Source of the DNA: CAVQBP01 sp963710745
GTDB lineage: Bacteria > Bacteroidota > Ignavibacteria > Ignavibacteriales > Ignavibacteriaceae
Reading direction: 5' to 3'
NCBI GenBank assembly: GCA_963710745.1
Contig: CAVQBP010000016.1
Location: 186,001 to 250,000, forward strand
Length of the DNA stretch: 64,000 bases
Shown: positions 35,697 through 44,406 of the stretch, piece by piece
Layout of the letters: each line of letters starts with the position of its first letter
Position numbering within the stretch: position 1 is the first letter of the stretch
Program-made: the position numbers and the translations under genes
The notes under the pieces: model-generated
Database searches by the model: none
Told to the model about the DNA's origin: nothing
Seen by the model: only the letters and a program-made list of their open reading frames with translations

Positions 35697-35748
35697 AGTT
35701 TCCTTTACAGGAATTGTATTTCCAGCTGCAGGTGCCGGTTTGAAGTTT
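35697..35748 (-). pseudogene. DUF72 gene N-terminal relic
   Basis: Reading leftward it gives KLQTGTCSWKYNSCKGNF, corresponding to KLHTGTCSWKYDSWKGII at the start of the intact DUF72 gene at 59751-60602. The DNA words TTCCAGCTGCAGGT and CCGGT are also shared. No start codon or further coding sequence is left. Confidence 0.65.
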
Positions 35749-35872
35749 ATCTATAAATTTAAGTTAATACTAAAAAAGAACATGTACCAATTTTGTACAA
35801 TTCGTACCAGAAAATATTTTGAATTTTGAAAGTTTTAATAAGGATTTTGTTTTTAATAAAGAATTCATATGA

Positions 35873-35887
35873 TGGCACCAGTATTGT
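35873..35887 (+). promoter_or_regulatory. Possible sigma-54 promoter
   Basis: TGGCAC, five bases, then TTGT is a near match to the -24/-12 consensus (T in place of the last C). It lies 45 bases before the ATG of the 133-residue unknown protein, a suitable distance. Confidence 0.35.
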
Positions 35888-35931
35888 AATCTGGTTAATG
35901 ATTTATGTAAGATTTAATTAGTGAGGTTATT

Positions 35932-36333
35932 ATGTCAATACCAGAAGAAAAATTAAATAAAGAGATATCGGTCAGTATTTATGCTAACAAAGTCTATGAG
36001 GATCCTTTTTATCGTATTCCTTTGGCTAAAGCTGCGGTTAATTATTCGGTTTTTTCAAGTAAATGGGATATTGAAGAAGTAAACGAGGATAATATCCTGA
36101 AAATAATTCACAGAGACAGCAGCGATAGCATTTCCCTTTCTTTTAATACGCTCAAGGATAAGATAGAATTTGTAAAAAATATTTATGCTTCCCAGCATGT
36201 TAATCAAATTGGGAAAGGCATCGATTTAGAGAAACTGGCAAACAGGAATTTAAAGCCTAAAACGGATTCTAATTTAAATACGGTAGTTAAAAAAGTAATC
36301 AACAATTTCAAATCTTCAGAATCGAACAATTAG
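35932..36333 (+). CDS. Unknown 133-residue protein
   Basis: The frame starts at ATG 35932 after a GAGG at 35922. The product is soluble, mixed helix/strand, without signal peptide or membrane segment (begins MSIPEEKLNKEISVSIYANK; ends NFKSSESNN). No family is recognised. The strongest regulatory hint is the sigma-54-like sequence upstream; a sigma-54 activator gene exists at 52526 but is not adjacent. The next frame in the same direction starts 174 bases later. Confidence 0.55.
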   Translation: MSIPEEKLNKEISVSIYANKVYEDPFYRIPLAKAAVNYSVFSSKWDIEEVNEDNILKIIHRDSSDSISLSFNTLKDKIEFVKNIYASQHVNQIGKGIDLEKLANRNLKPKTDSNLNTVVKKVINNFKSSESNN

Positions 36334-36507
36334 GTCCTTATATTTTTTTCGTACTTTCTCTCCGGTTTTAAACTTATCTTCAATATTTATTTTGAAGTAT
36401 TTAGTGAGAAATGAAAAACATTTCCTGTAGGAACCGTTGATTAAAATTAATTTGAAAATTACCAAATTATACTAAATTATACTCAATAAAATTTGCAAAG
36501 AATACTG

Positions 36508-36741
36508 ATGCAGAACGAAGAGAAAACAAAACGATTTATAAACGAACTTAGAAGTCTGATGAATAAATATGAAATCCGAATTTTCGCTGAAGGTAAGAAA
36601 TTGTATTTTGAAAATGAAGATATGGATATAAAGGTGGTTATAATGAAGAATTTAACGATGAGATATTTGAATTTTAAGTTTATAAAAAATAATAAAGTAT
36701 CAAAATATAAACTGCCGGCAGGATTAGAATTAATGTACTGA
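36508..36741 (+). CDS. Unknown 77-residue protein
   Basis: The start is the ATG at 36508 (an in-frame TTG lies 15 bases before it). The product is basic and soluble: MQNEEKTKRFINELRSLMNK, ending KYKLPAGLELMY. No family is recognised. The size, the plausible helix-strand pattern and the position between two other small genes make it credible but unproven. The 36742-36997 gap that follows has no convincing gene; a leftward frame of about 60 codons (36680-36871) with two hydrophobic stretches is possible but overlaps this gene. Confidence 0.4.
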   Translation: MQNEEKTKRFINELRSLMNKYEIRIFAEGKKLYFENEDMDIKVVIMKNLTMRYLNFKFIKNNKVSKYKLPAGLELMY

Positions 36742-36997
36742 TTAAGTTCGTTGGATTGGAAGATTTTCCTTTCATTCGATTCTTTAAAGTAACAAGTGAC
36801 AATACAAACGCAGCAATTATACTTACTGTAGCTATAATAAATGCAATCAGACCGCGATTACGACACCGCAAGCTATTTTGCAGAATTGAGACACATAAAG
36901 CCCAACAATTTATTCTTTAAGAAATAAATAATTCGTAAATATTCTCGATTATATAAAAGAGCTTTTTTTTTACAATCAGATAAAGTTGAGAAATATT

Positions 36998-37450
36998 ATG
37001 CCATATATGTATAAAATTATTAAAGAGTTAAAATTAAATTATGTTAAAGCAACAGGTACGGTAGTCGGTAAAGAAATTGTTGATACATCCAGGAAAATGT
37101 TTAAGGATCCGGAATGGAATTATGTCAGAAAACAAATTAGCGATTTCAGGGAAGTAAAAGAGTTAGTAATTGAATTTCAGGAGTTTGAAACAATAGTCGG
37201 TGTTGAGAAGGAACAGCAGGTAAAGCAAGAAAAAATCCATAATGGGGAAACAGGTAAATTAGCAATAGTTGCAGACAAAGAATTATATGATATCATATTT
37301 AAGTTGTATGAGTTTAAAACGGCAGAGGGTTTTCACGAGACTAAATTGTTTAATACTCTGGATGAGGCACTGGTATGGCTGTATGGAACATCACTAAATA
37401 GTAACAAGCAGTCTGATATGGAAAAAGCTTTAATGGAGCTGCTAGGATAA
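36998..37450 (+). CDS. SpoIIAA/STAS-like domain protein
   Basis: The 150-residue protein starts at ATG 36998. The region TGKLAIVADKELYDIIFKLYEF, followed by HETKLFNTLDEALVWLYG, matches the SpoIIAA-like/STAS-type fold (a strand KLAIVA, a helix, the strand KLF-TLDEAL-WL) seen in many bacterial proteins of about 120-150 residues. A duplicated-looking strand (VKELVIEFQEF) precedes it. These domains bind lipids or partner proteins; the exact role is unknown. A perfect hairpin lies just past the stop. Confidence 0.6.
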   Translation: MPYMYKIIKELKLNYVKATGTVVGKEIVDTSRKMFKDPEWNYVRKQISDFREVKELVIEFQEFETIVGVEKEQQVKQEKIHNGETGKLAIVADKELYDIIFKLYEFKTAEGFHETKLFNTLDEALVWLYGTSLNSNKQSDMEKALMELLG

Positions 37451-37457
37451 AGAGTTA

Positions 37458-37482
37458 AGCTGCCGTTAGGGGAACGGCAGCT
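37458..37482 (+). terminator. Perfect hairpin after the STAS-like gene
   Basis: AGCTGCCGTT and AACGGCAGCT form a ten-bp perfect stem around the loop AGGGG, eight bases past the stop. There is no T run, so it may protect the message end or act through another mechanism. The rest of 37483-37855 has no gene. Confidence 0.6.
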
Positions 37483-37855
37483 AATATAGTTTATACAGCA
37501 GCTTTTATTTGATAAGACATAACCCACTCAATTAAATCTTCTTACTGCGATGAAAATAACCGAATGACAAATCTTCAAGTCATAATTTTTATTTTTCAGC
37601 AGTTTATGATCCAATTCAGATTTCTCTTTCTGGCGGGTGGTACCAAATATCTTTTCGATTTTATGATAGGCAGCATCTTAATTCTTAAGCGTTTCTACTC
37701 AAGCCTGCGGTTTAATTCTCTGTCATTATGCAGGTAAGAAAATTTATATCAATCTCATTGAGTAGAATCTCGACTTTGAGAAATTTTTAAAGTAGATTTT
37801 CCGTTTAAGTATCTTGCGAAAATACTATTTTAAATTAAAATCAGGATCACAAGAA

Positions 37856-38338
37856 ATGTTAAAAAGAGTGTCAGTATTTGTAGATGTACAAAACATCTAT
37901 TATACAGTTAAAGAAATATATAATTGTCACTTCAATTATAACAAATTTATTCTTGATGTATCTGATAAAAGAGAACTAATAAAAGCCATAGCTTACGCAA
38001 TAGATAAAGGAGATGCAAAACAGATTAAATTTCAAAAGATATTGGAAAATATAGGTTTTGAGATAAAGCTTAAACCATATATTCAACGAAGCGATGGCTC
38101 AAGTAAAGGTGACTGGGATATAGGGATAACAATTGACATTCTTGATTATGTAAAACAATCTGATATAGTAGTTCTGGCGTCTGGTGACGGTGATTTTGGC
38201 TTGCTTGTCGATAAGATAAAAAAAGACTATAATGTTACTGTTGAAGTTTACGGAGTTCAGGAACTCACTGCGAATTCCTTGATTGAGCAGGCAACCAAGT
38301 TTGTTCCAATAAAAGGAGAATTATTACTAACACAATAA
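37856..38338 (+). CDS. NYN (PIN-like) domain ribonuclease
   Basis: The 160-residue protein has the LabA/DUF88 pattern: RVSVFVDVQNIYYTV at the start (catalytic Asp), KGDWDIGITIDIL (second Asp site) and VLASGDGDFGLLVDKIK (third acidic pair). This PIN-type fold cuts RNA with metal ions. The ATG at 37856 is used because an in-frame TTG 42 bases earlier adds unrelated residues before the first strand. Proteins of this family occur in RNA turnover, circadian (LabA) and toxin-like settings. No antitoxin-like partner is next to it, so a toxin role is not indicated. Confidence 0.88.
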   Translation: MLKRVSVFVDVQNIYYTVKEIYNCHFNYNKFILDVSDKRELIKAIAYAIDKGDAKQIKFQKILENIGFEIKLKPYIQRSDGSSKGDWDIGITIDILDYVKQSDIVVLASGDGDFGLLVDKIKKDYNVTVEVYGVQELTANSLIEQATKFVPIKGELLLTQ

Positions 38339-38409
38339 ATATTTTGATAAAAAACTAAAATTCAATCAAATTGTAATGAGTAAAAAATTATAAAAGATGA
38401 TATTCAGTT

Positions 38410-38575
38410 TTTAAAACCCTCTCCATCCTCTTAATCTTCTCCTCCGGTTCTTTTTGCAGCATACCAACTTATTCCAACGTATCATCCGAACTAATCAGCC
38501 CTTTTCTTCAAAGATTCCCGAATACGTCTTGTGTGGAGAGTATCCCGGAAACCTTCCATCTTTTGACAAGATGGG
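38410..38575 (-). pseudogene. Small coiled-coil family relic
   Basis: The minus strand reads STQDVFGNL*RKGLISSDDT, LE*, then VGMLQKEPEEKIKRMERVL. This aligns with LKEKGSITQDEILKEVEVLK and KEKIRKMGRED of the copy at 30986-31170, and it has at least two stops. The rest of 38339-38615 is empty. Confidence 0.6.
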
Positions 38576-38615
38576 AACACAAAGCGGCTAACGGCAGCAT
38601 GGAAAAAAAATAGAA

Positions 38616-38930
38616 CTATTTATCACCTGAAATAGAAAATATATTTTTAAACGAACCGGGTTTGGCTTCGGCGCAAAGAGAAACAAGTTTGGAAATTGCC
38701 ACCCGGTATTTCTTATCTGCGCGCGAAGACTGCATTTGCTCTGCATTTATCCATGGACCAAAAGAATAGTAGATACTTGGATTTTCAAGACTCTGAATTA
38801 AAGTAACCATAGAATACGGATTAAGCTTTATAAAAGCAGGCGCAAAATCCCTTTCCCAAATATGGAGAAACTCTTCTTCATTATTATCTTTTATTTTCCA
38901 TAACGCAAATGTATAGAAGTTATCTTTCAT
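38616..38930 (-). CDS. Small ABM-like (dimeric alpha/beta barrel) protein
   Basis: The 104-residue protein (MKDNFYTFALWKIKDNNEEE, then FLHIWERDFAPAFIK) has the strand-helix-strand pattern of the antibiotic biosynthesis monooxygenase-like fold: an N-terminal strand, a long helix with WERDF, and strands YSMVTLIQS and IYYSFGPWINAEQM. It ends with a helix before KNIFSISG. Such proteins are dimers that bind small hydrophobic ligands or haem. No catalytic residue set can be assigned. It is a single gene on its own; the 38931-39223 gap is AT-rich and has no gene. Confidence 0.6.
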   Translation of the reverse strand: MKDNFYTFALWKIKDNNEEEFLHIWERDFAPAFIKLNPYSMVTLIQSLENPSIYYSFGPWINAEQMQSSRADKKYRVAISKLVSLCAEAKPGSFKNIFSISGDK

Positions 38931-39223
38931 ATAATGCCTTTAAGTATTAAAGATCAATATACTAATAAAGTAAATTGGAAATTATATTATAAATGGCAGT
39001 AATAACACAGTTTTATTGTTGATGGAGAATTAGAATGAATCGAAATATTATAGTTCATATATTGAAACTAAAAAACTAATTCTGTTGAAATAAGGATATA
39101 AATAATTCTTTCTCTAATTAAAAAGCAATAGAGAACCTCCTGAACGAGTAATTAAAAAATAAAGGATATATTTTTTATAAATTTTTCTGAGCATTTTAGG
39201 CCACACTTGAATCTTTAAAAAGT

Positions 39224-40189
39224 TTAGTCCTTAAATTTAATTCCTGTCATAACTTCGCTTAATTGCCATAGATGTTCAGCCGAATCGGGATCAATTGCCC
39301 AAGGAAGTACACCTGTTAACATTTGACCCGTTCCTTCCAAATGGAAATTTGAAATAACAGCAGCTATGTTGCAATCCATACAATATACTCCACCCTTGCC
39401 ATCCAGCTCATAACTTGTAGCGCACCAGATACTTGTTGCCGCTCCCTGTTCAATTGACTTATATTCACCGCCTATTGCCTGCTCAATATCCGATAGATAA
39501 CGTGATAAATCAGTCAAGATTCTGCCGGGATGAACCGAAAAGGAACGGATATTATTACTGAAGCCCCGTCTGTCGAGGGCAACTGCAAACAGAGCATTTG
39601 CAGTTTTCGATTGACCATAAGCCTTCCATTTGTCATAATCATGTCGAATGAAGTTAGGATCATCAAAATTAACAGATCCAAAACGAATCCCGGTTGAAGA
39701 TACTGAGACGACTCTTGCTCCATTTGCTTTTTTCAAAGCCGGCCAGAGTTGAACCGTTAATTGGAAATGACCCAAATGGTTAGTGGCGAATTGAGATTCA
39801 AAGCCCCGCGAATCACGTACAAGAGGAGGAGCCATGATCCCGGCATTATTGATCAGGATATTCAATTGCCTTCCCGAATCTAAAAATCGTTGAGCAAAAG
39901 CATCAACTGAATTGGGATTTATAAGATCCATTTCCTCAACTTCTACACCTGGCAACTTACCGGTCAACTCTCGGGCCTTTTCTAACGTTCGGGCAGGCAC
40001 TATTACAACAGCTCCGGCTTCCGCTAAAACTCGAGTTGTTTCAAGACCCAAACCGGAATATCCGCCGGTTACAACCGCGACCTTTCCTGTTAGGCTAATA
40101 CCTCGAAGAACTTCTCTTGCTGTAGTTTGAGATCCGTACTTCGATTTGATAGGTATTTGAGGCGTAATCTCGTATAAATCAGCATTCAT
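39224..40189 (-). CDS. Short-chain dehydrogenase/reductase
   Basis: This classical SDR of 321 residues has the cofactor motif TGGYSGLG near 40-47, NNAGIMAPP near 113, the catalytic Ser (VVSVSSTGIRFG) and the YGQSK motif near 190. It resembles NADP-dependent retinol-dehydrogenase-like or protochlorophyllide-reductase-like SDRs, with a long N-terminal extension (MNADLYEITPQIPIKSKYGS). The substrate is unknown. It is a single gene between gaps and is richer in G+C than its neighbours by eye, which suggests transfer. The C-terminal segment GVYCMDCNIA is a likely lid. Confidence 0.9.
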   Translation of the reverse strand: MNADLYEITPQIPIKSKYGSQTTAREVLRGISLTGKVAVVTGGYSGLGLETTRVLAEAGAVVIVPARTLEKARELTGKLPGVEVEEMDLINPNSVDAFAQRFLDSGRQLNILINNAGIMAPPLVRDSRGFESQFATNHLGHFQLTVQLWPALKKANGARVVSVSSTGIRFGSVNFDDPNFIRHDYDKWKAYGQSKTANALFAVALDRRGFSNNIRSFSVHPGRILTDLSRYLSDIEQAIGGEYKSIEQGAATSIWCATSYELDGKGGVYCMDCNIAAVISNFHLEGTGQMLTGVLPWAIDPDSAEHLWQLSEVMTGIKFKD

Positions 40190-40593
40190 AATAATATTCT
40201 AATTATCAAGATAGAATGGCAAGCAGCAAATGATTTTGATTCAAAGTTCAAAAAGTGTAAAAGGTATAAAATACTTGTTTTAGAAAAGAAACATGATAAA
40301 ATTGCCCTGAAAATGCAAAGAACCTGATGAGCTAATTAAGCAATTTGTGAGTTAAACAACAATTCTAGGTTCTGTAGTTTGAAAAATCAGAACAGATATA
40401 TAGAATATAAGGGCAAATCTTATAATCCTCTGCCAGCGTTACCAATATTCCTATTTAATATTTAATTGAAATTCCCTTTTAATAAAAAATTGTTTTCTGC
40501 TTTAAGAAAAAAACCGAAAAGTTTACTGTTATAAGAAAAATATTTATTAAGTTAGAAAATAAAGAAAAGATGCTTTGGGCACCTTTTCGGCAG
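40190..40593. other. Intergenic region, no gene seen
   Basis: About 400 bases are AT-rich with only short frames. No hairpin or promoter was noted. It ends at an attC-like motif. Confidence 0.5.
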
Positions 40594-40605
40594 GTTATGT
40601 GCTAA
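40594..40605 (+). promoter_or_regulatory. attC-like motif GTTATGTGCTAA
   Basis: This shares GTTAnnTGCTAA with 28563 and 31494. It lies 36 bases before the ATG of the broken acetyltransferase gene. GC-rich TTTCGGCAG precedes it. Confidence 0.4.
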
Positions 40606-40629
40606 GAATTGATAAATAAAGGATAAATA

Positions 40630-41097
40630 ATGAATTTACAAATTAATGATGCCGTGTTTAATCAATTTCCAAAAATTGAAACAAAGAATTTAATCTTAGA
40701 AAGTTTTGTAATTCAAGATGCAGAAGATTTATTCAAAATTCGGTCAGATGATAGAGTTACATAATATTTAGATAGAGATAATCATAGAACTATTGAGGAA
40801 TCTCAAATGATGATACAAGGGATAATCCAGTCATTCAAAGATAAAGCTGGGATAAATTGGATTATTCGTGAAAAAGGATCATTTGAAGTAGCTGGTTATG
40901 TAGGTTATTGGAGCCTAATAAGAGAAAATGTCCGGGCCGAAATCGGATATGCATTAAAACTCGAATTTTTGGGAAAAGGTTATATGTCAGATGCATTATT
41001 ATATGTACTGGAATTTGGCTTTAATAAATTCAAGTTATATAGTATCATGGGGAATGTTAATCCGCAAAAATTGAATCTTATTCCGGTTTTCTTCTGA
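40630..41097 (+). pseudogene. GNAT acetyltransferase, nonsense and frameshift
   Basis: From ATG 40630 the frame reads FPKIETKNLILESFVIQDAE, then RSDDRVT, a TAA at codon 45 (40762), then without a shift YLDRDNHRTIEESQ and the acetyl-CoA loop region ALKLEFLGKGYMSDALLYVL. The end NVNPQKLNLIPVFF lacks the usual NxxSxxLLEKxGF. Reading one base over gives NIESYSGF, so a second lesion lies at about 41070. It is a RimJ/RimL-type acetyltransferase like the one at 27806 but clearly dead. It begins 36 bases after an attC-like motif, as cassette genes do. Confidence 0.85.
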
Positions 41098-41403
41098 TAT
41101 TTTATCTATCTTTGGATGAAAGTAATAATACTATTTATACCAGGTTAACATAGGCAGCTAGTGTTCTTTAACTAAAATAACTATACACAGCAGTCATGGT
41201 CCAAACCTTGACTGGGATTTAATTTTTTATTTGGACTGGTCCATGAAACGTCGAATGTATAGAAGTGTTAGTGACATAACACTAGGCTCCTAAATCAAAC
41301 GGATTAATCCGGATATAATACTTTAGAGGTATTGATTTTATAAATTTAATATTATAGAATAAGCAGAGAAAAAATAATATAATAAATCTGGGTAGCTATC
41401 TAC
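41098..41403. other. Intergenic region with inverted repeats
   Basis: There is no gene. CATGGTCCAAA at about 41211 and TTTGGACTGGTCCATG at about 41241 form an inverted repeat, and GTGTTA/TAACAC at about 41266-41283 another. These could be an old recombination site or a terminator. Confidence 0.5.
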
Positions 41404-42339
41404 ATGAATTTTAAATTAAAGAACAACGCAGACCTTAAGAGTCTTATTTACGTATTTACCACTTCATTATTATTGATTATACAATGGCTTTGGATTGGTA
41501 TAAACCCCTTCATCTATACATGGTATTTATTTATGTCTGTTGCAGTGTCTGTAATGACGCATAACCATAATCACCTTCCAATGTGGCAATCTAAATGGCT
41601 GAATATACTTACAGGTTGGTGGTTAACAGTGTTTTACGGTTTCCCGGTATTTGCATGGATACCTACGCACAATAAAAATCATCACCGTTTTAATAATCGC
41701 GAAGGGGATGATTCTATAACCTACAGGATTAGCGAAAAAAATAACTTTTTTACCCTCATTTCATACCCGACAATAAGCGGTTATTATCAGCAAAGAGCAA
41801 TCTTCAGCTACCTGAAGGAGTTGAAAGCAAAGAACAAAGAGAAGTACCGGGTGAGTATATCGCAATATGCAGTACTCGTATTATGGTTAGCTGTAGCTTT
41901 ATTATTAGATTGGCATAAAGCATTACTTTTTGTTATTATACCCCAGCAGGTATCTCTCTTCAGTGTTTTGGTTTTCAATTACGTTCAGCACGTCCATGCC
42001 AATGAGGAATCAGAATGGAATCATTCCAGGAATTTTACGGGTTTTCTCAATTTTCTTCTTTTTAATAACGGTTATCATACAATACACCATCACAAAGCCG
42101 GACTGCATTGGAGTAAAGTTCCGGAAGCTCATAAAGAAATTGAACATAATATTGATCCAGTTCTTTTAGAGAGAAGCTTTTGGTGGTTTATAATAAGGAG
42201 TTATTTCCTTTCTATTTTCGTTCCCAAATTCAGAACTAACTCAATGAGACTGGAAAGGTTAAGAGAAGAGGAGAGAGCCTTCACGAGTACAAAAACGAAC
42301 TCAAACGAATCTCCGGCTGCGTCTTCATTCATAAATTAA
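41404..42339 (+). CDS. Fatty acid desaturase
   Basis: The 311-residue membrane protein has the three histidine boxes of the acyl-lipid desaturase superfamily: HNHNH near 55, HNKNHHRF near 89 and NGYHTIHHH near 222. Four or so hydrophobic spans surround them. Iron at these boxes inserts a double bond with O2 and reducing power; regioselectivity cannot be predicted. The C-terminal 30 residues (ERLREEERAFTSTK...) are charged. It probably adjusts membrane fluidity. It stands alone with a 300-base gap before it, next to a DUF1593 gene. Confidence 0.9.
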   Translation: MNFKLKNNADLKSLIYVFTTSLLLIIQWLWIGINPFIYTWYLFMSVAVSVMTHNHNHLPMWQSKWLNILTGWWLTVFYGFPVFAWIPTHNKNHHRFNNREGDDSITYRISEKNNFFTLISYPTISGYYQQRAIFSYLKELKAKNKEKYRVSISQYAVLVLWLAVALLLDWHKALLFVIIPQQVSLFSVLVFNYVQHVHANEESEWNHSRNFTGFLNFLLFNNGYHTIHHHKAGLHWSKVPEAHKEIEHNIDPVLLERSFWWFIIRSYFLSIFVPKFRTNSMRLERLREEERAFTSTKTNSNESPAASSFIN

Positions 42340-42534
42340 AAATAATTATTGGAAGTTTAAATTTTTAAGTTATGCCTTAAAAGTCAAATTAATCATCAGG
42401 GTAGATGGCGGCCATATTGCATAATTTTACTTTTCCCAGGCATCGAAACAATAAGAAGTGTAATAAATCGGAAATTAAATAATTTTATTATCTTAATATT
42501 TCTTCAAGCAATTTAAAACGAGGAAAGTAATAGT

Positions 42535-43983
42535 ATGAGAGCTATTGTTTATTTAATTGGCTTTTCATTAATATTATTTTATAACTCTATTCTTGCACAT
42601 GCAGATCAAACAAATATAAATGCTCAAAAAAATAGAGTAATTATATTATCGGATATTGGCGCCGACCCGGACGATTCTGAATCAATGATCCGTTTATTAT
42701 TATACTCCAATGAAATTGATATAGAAGGATTAATTGCCACAACATCCTGCTGGCAGAAAACAACAATCCATCCCGAATACATTAAAAGTATAATTCAAGC
42801 TTATGGCAAAGTGGAGCCAAATCTTAATAAAAATGAAGCCGGTTTTCCCGGTGCTGAATCACTATTAAAGATAGTAAAGAATGGTATCGCAGAATATGGA
42901 ATGCAGGGAGTCGGCGAGGGAAAAGATTCGCCTGGTTCTAAATGGATTATTAAAGTTCTTGAAGAAAAAGATGAACGTCCTTTATGGGTATGCGCCTGGG
43001 GAGGGGAGAATATTCTTGCTCAAGCATTATATGAAATTAAAAAAACAAAAGCCGTAACGGAAGTAAAACAGTTAATTGCAAAGCTCAGGATTTATACAAT
43101 ATCCGACCAGGACGACAGCGGTGTATGGATTAGGAAAAATTTTCCTGATTTGTTTTATATTGTCAGCCCCGGTGATGATTACGGCAGTGCAACCTGGAGT
43201 GCAATTAATAGTTATATAAACGGCATAGATAATAAAACGATTAGCAATAAATGGCTGGCAGAAAATATACAGCAAGGGCACGGTCCTCTGGGTGCCGTAT
43301 ATCCTGATGTAGCCTATGGGATGGAAGGTGATACGCCTTCATGGCTGGGACTAATACCTAACGGATTGAATTTTCCGGAGCATCCTGATTGGGGAGGCTG
43401 GGGCGGACGTTATGAACTTTATAAGCCTGATTTTGATTCCATTAAAAAAGGAAGTTCAAGTGTACCGATAGTGCCTGAAACCAGACCGATTTGGACGAAT
43501 GCCATCGACAAATATACTCCGTATGTTTTTAATGAATATGGACGCGCAGTTCGGCCGGACACTATTACATTTACCAGTAATAAGGCAACTTTGTGGCGTT
43601 GGCGGGATGACTTTCAAAATGATTTTGCTGCCCGGATGCGTTGGTGCAATGAATCATATAAAGAAGCTAATCACCCGCCGATTGTCAAATTATTAGTCCC
43701 TGAACATGTTACTGTTAATTCAGGGGAGGGTTTTGGTCTGGATGCTACAGCAGCCGATCCCGATGGTGATAATCTTAGCTACCTGTGGTTTAATTATCCG
43801 GAAGCAGGTTCATATAAAGAACTCATAAAAATTAATTCAGCTGAGAACGTGCATAACGCTTATGTGATAGCACCTAAGGTTGAAAAAAAAGAAACTGTTC
43901 AATTTATTTTAAGAGTTTCGGATAAAGGGACTCCTTCATTATCAAGGTATGAAAGAGTATTCGTAACTATAATGCCAAAATAG
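42535..43983 (+). CDS. Secreted DUF1593 (nucleoside-hydrolase-like) protein
   Basis: A signal peptide (RAIVYLIGFSLILFYNSILAHA) precedes the DUF1593 domain at about 35-330. Its start VIILSDIGADPDDSESMIRLLLYSNEIDIEGL has the DxDxxDD calcium-site pattern of nucleoside hydrolases. Typical inner motifs are WVCAWGGENILAQAL and the segment SDQDDSGVWIRKNFP. A C-terminal Ig-like domain follows (LLVPEHVTVNSGEGFGLDAT). Members occur beside polysaccharide-degrading genes in Bacteroidota and some are annotated as cellulose-binding or glycoside-related; the substrate is not proven. It ends without a T9SS sorting tail. Confidence 0.88.
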   Translation: MRAIVYLIGFSLILFYNSILAHADQTNINAQKNRVIILSDIGADPDDSESMIRLLLYSNEIDIEGLIATTSCWQKTTIHPEYIKSIIQAYGKVEPNLNKNEAGFPGAESLLKIVKNGIAEYGMQGVGEGKDSPGSKWIIKVLEEKDERPLWVCAWGGENILAQALYEIKKTKAVTEVKQLIAKLRIYTISDQDDSGVWIRKNFPDLFYIVSPGDDYGSATWSAINSYINGIDNKTISNKWLAENIQQGHGPLGAVYPDVAYGMEGDTPSWLGLIPNGLNFPEHPDWGGWGGRYELYKPDFDSIKKGSSSVPIVPETRPIWTNAIDKYTPYVFNEYGRAVRPDTITFTSNKATLWRWRDDFQNDFAARMRWCNESYKEANHPPIVKLLVPEHVTVNSGEGFGLDATAADPDGDNLSYLWFNYPEAGSYKELIKINSAENVHNAYVIAPKVEKKETVQFILRVSDKGTPSLSRYERVFVTIMPK

Positions 43984-44049
43984 TAAGTATAAAGTTTAAT
44001 TTCAGTTATTCTCAGGAACTCTATTATGGCCTGATGATGATAAATTTAA

Positions 44050-44230
44050 GGTCTGCCTGCTTTCTTTTTTTGATCGGTCGGCTTTTTTGCAAGAATCCTT
44101 ATTGCGTATTTTCGATTATATTTACAGACTGTGCAAAGTCATCTAAAATTTGCGACTTTTCTGTTTTGCTCGCCAGGATGTAACATTTCTTGATCTCAAT
44201 CAGATGCACCTTCTTTGCTGAATTACTCAT
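44050..44230 (-). mobile_element. Transposase N-terminal relic (integrase-type IS)
   Basis: From ATG 44230 the minus strand reads MSNSAKKVHLIEIKKCYILA then SKTEKSQILDDFAQSV. After a one-base shift it continues CKYNRKYAIRILAKKPTD and QKKKAGRP. The words KSQILDDF and YNRKYAIRIL are characteristic of the helix-turn-helix start of integrase-type (rve) transposases. It stops at about 44050 with no catalytic DDE domain. So one end of an insertion sequence remains. No terminal repeats were located. Confidence 0.75.
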
Positions 44231-44406
44231 AGATAACCGTTAATATTCTTGGTTACCTTTATTATGACCTTACGACCTTTTTACAAATTTCTTTCGGTTA
44301 CTTTATTTATGAACCGATGCGTATCTGCTTATTTCCTGTGGATGCATGATTATAGTTTTCTGATTGTTTAAGATCTATATAAGCGCTGAGATAAATCAAT
44401 TATTAT

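Larger units (their letters stand above)
35338..35931. other. Intergenic region with a DUF72 relic and a promoter candidate
   Basis: There is no intact gene. A 50-bp DUF72 N-terminal relic lies at about 35697-35748 and a sigma-54-like promoter at 35873. The remainder is AT-rich. Confidence 0.5.

Noticed and set aside
36680..36871. A 63-codon minus-strand frame with two hydrophobic stretches
   Set aside because: It overlaps the more plausible 36508-36741 gene and has no ribosome site; left as a note only.
37856..38338. NYN gene as a toxin of a toxin-antitoxin pair
   Set aside because: There is no small partner gene on either side, and NYN proteins often have other roles.
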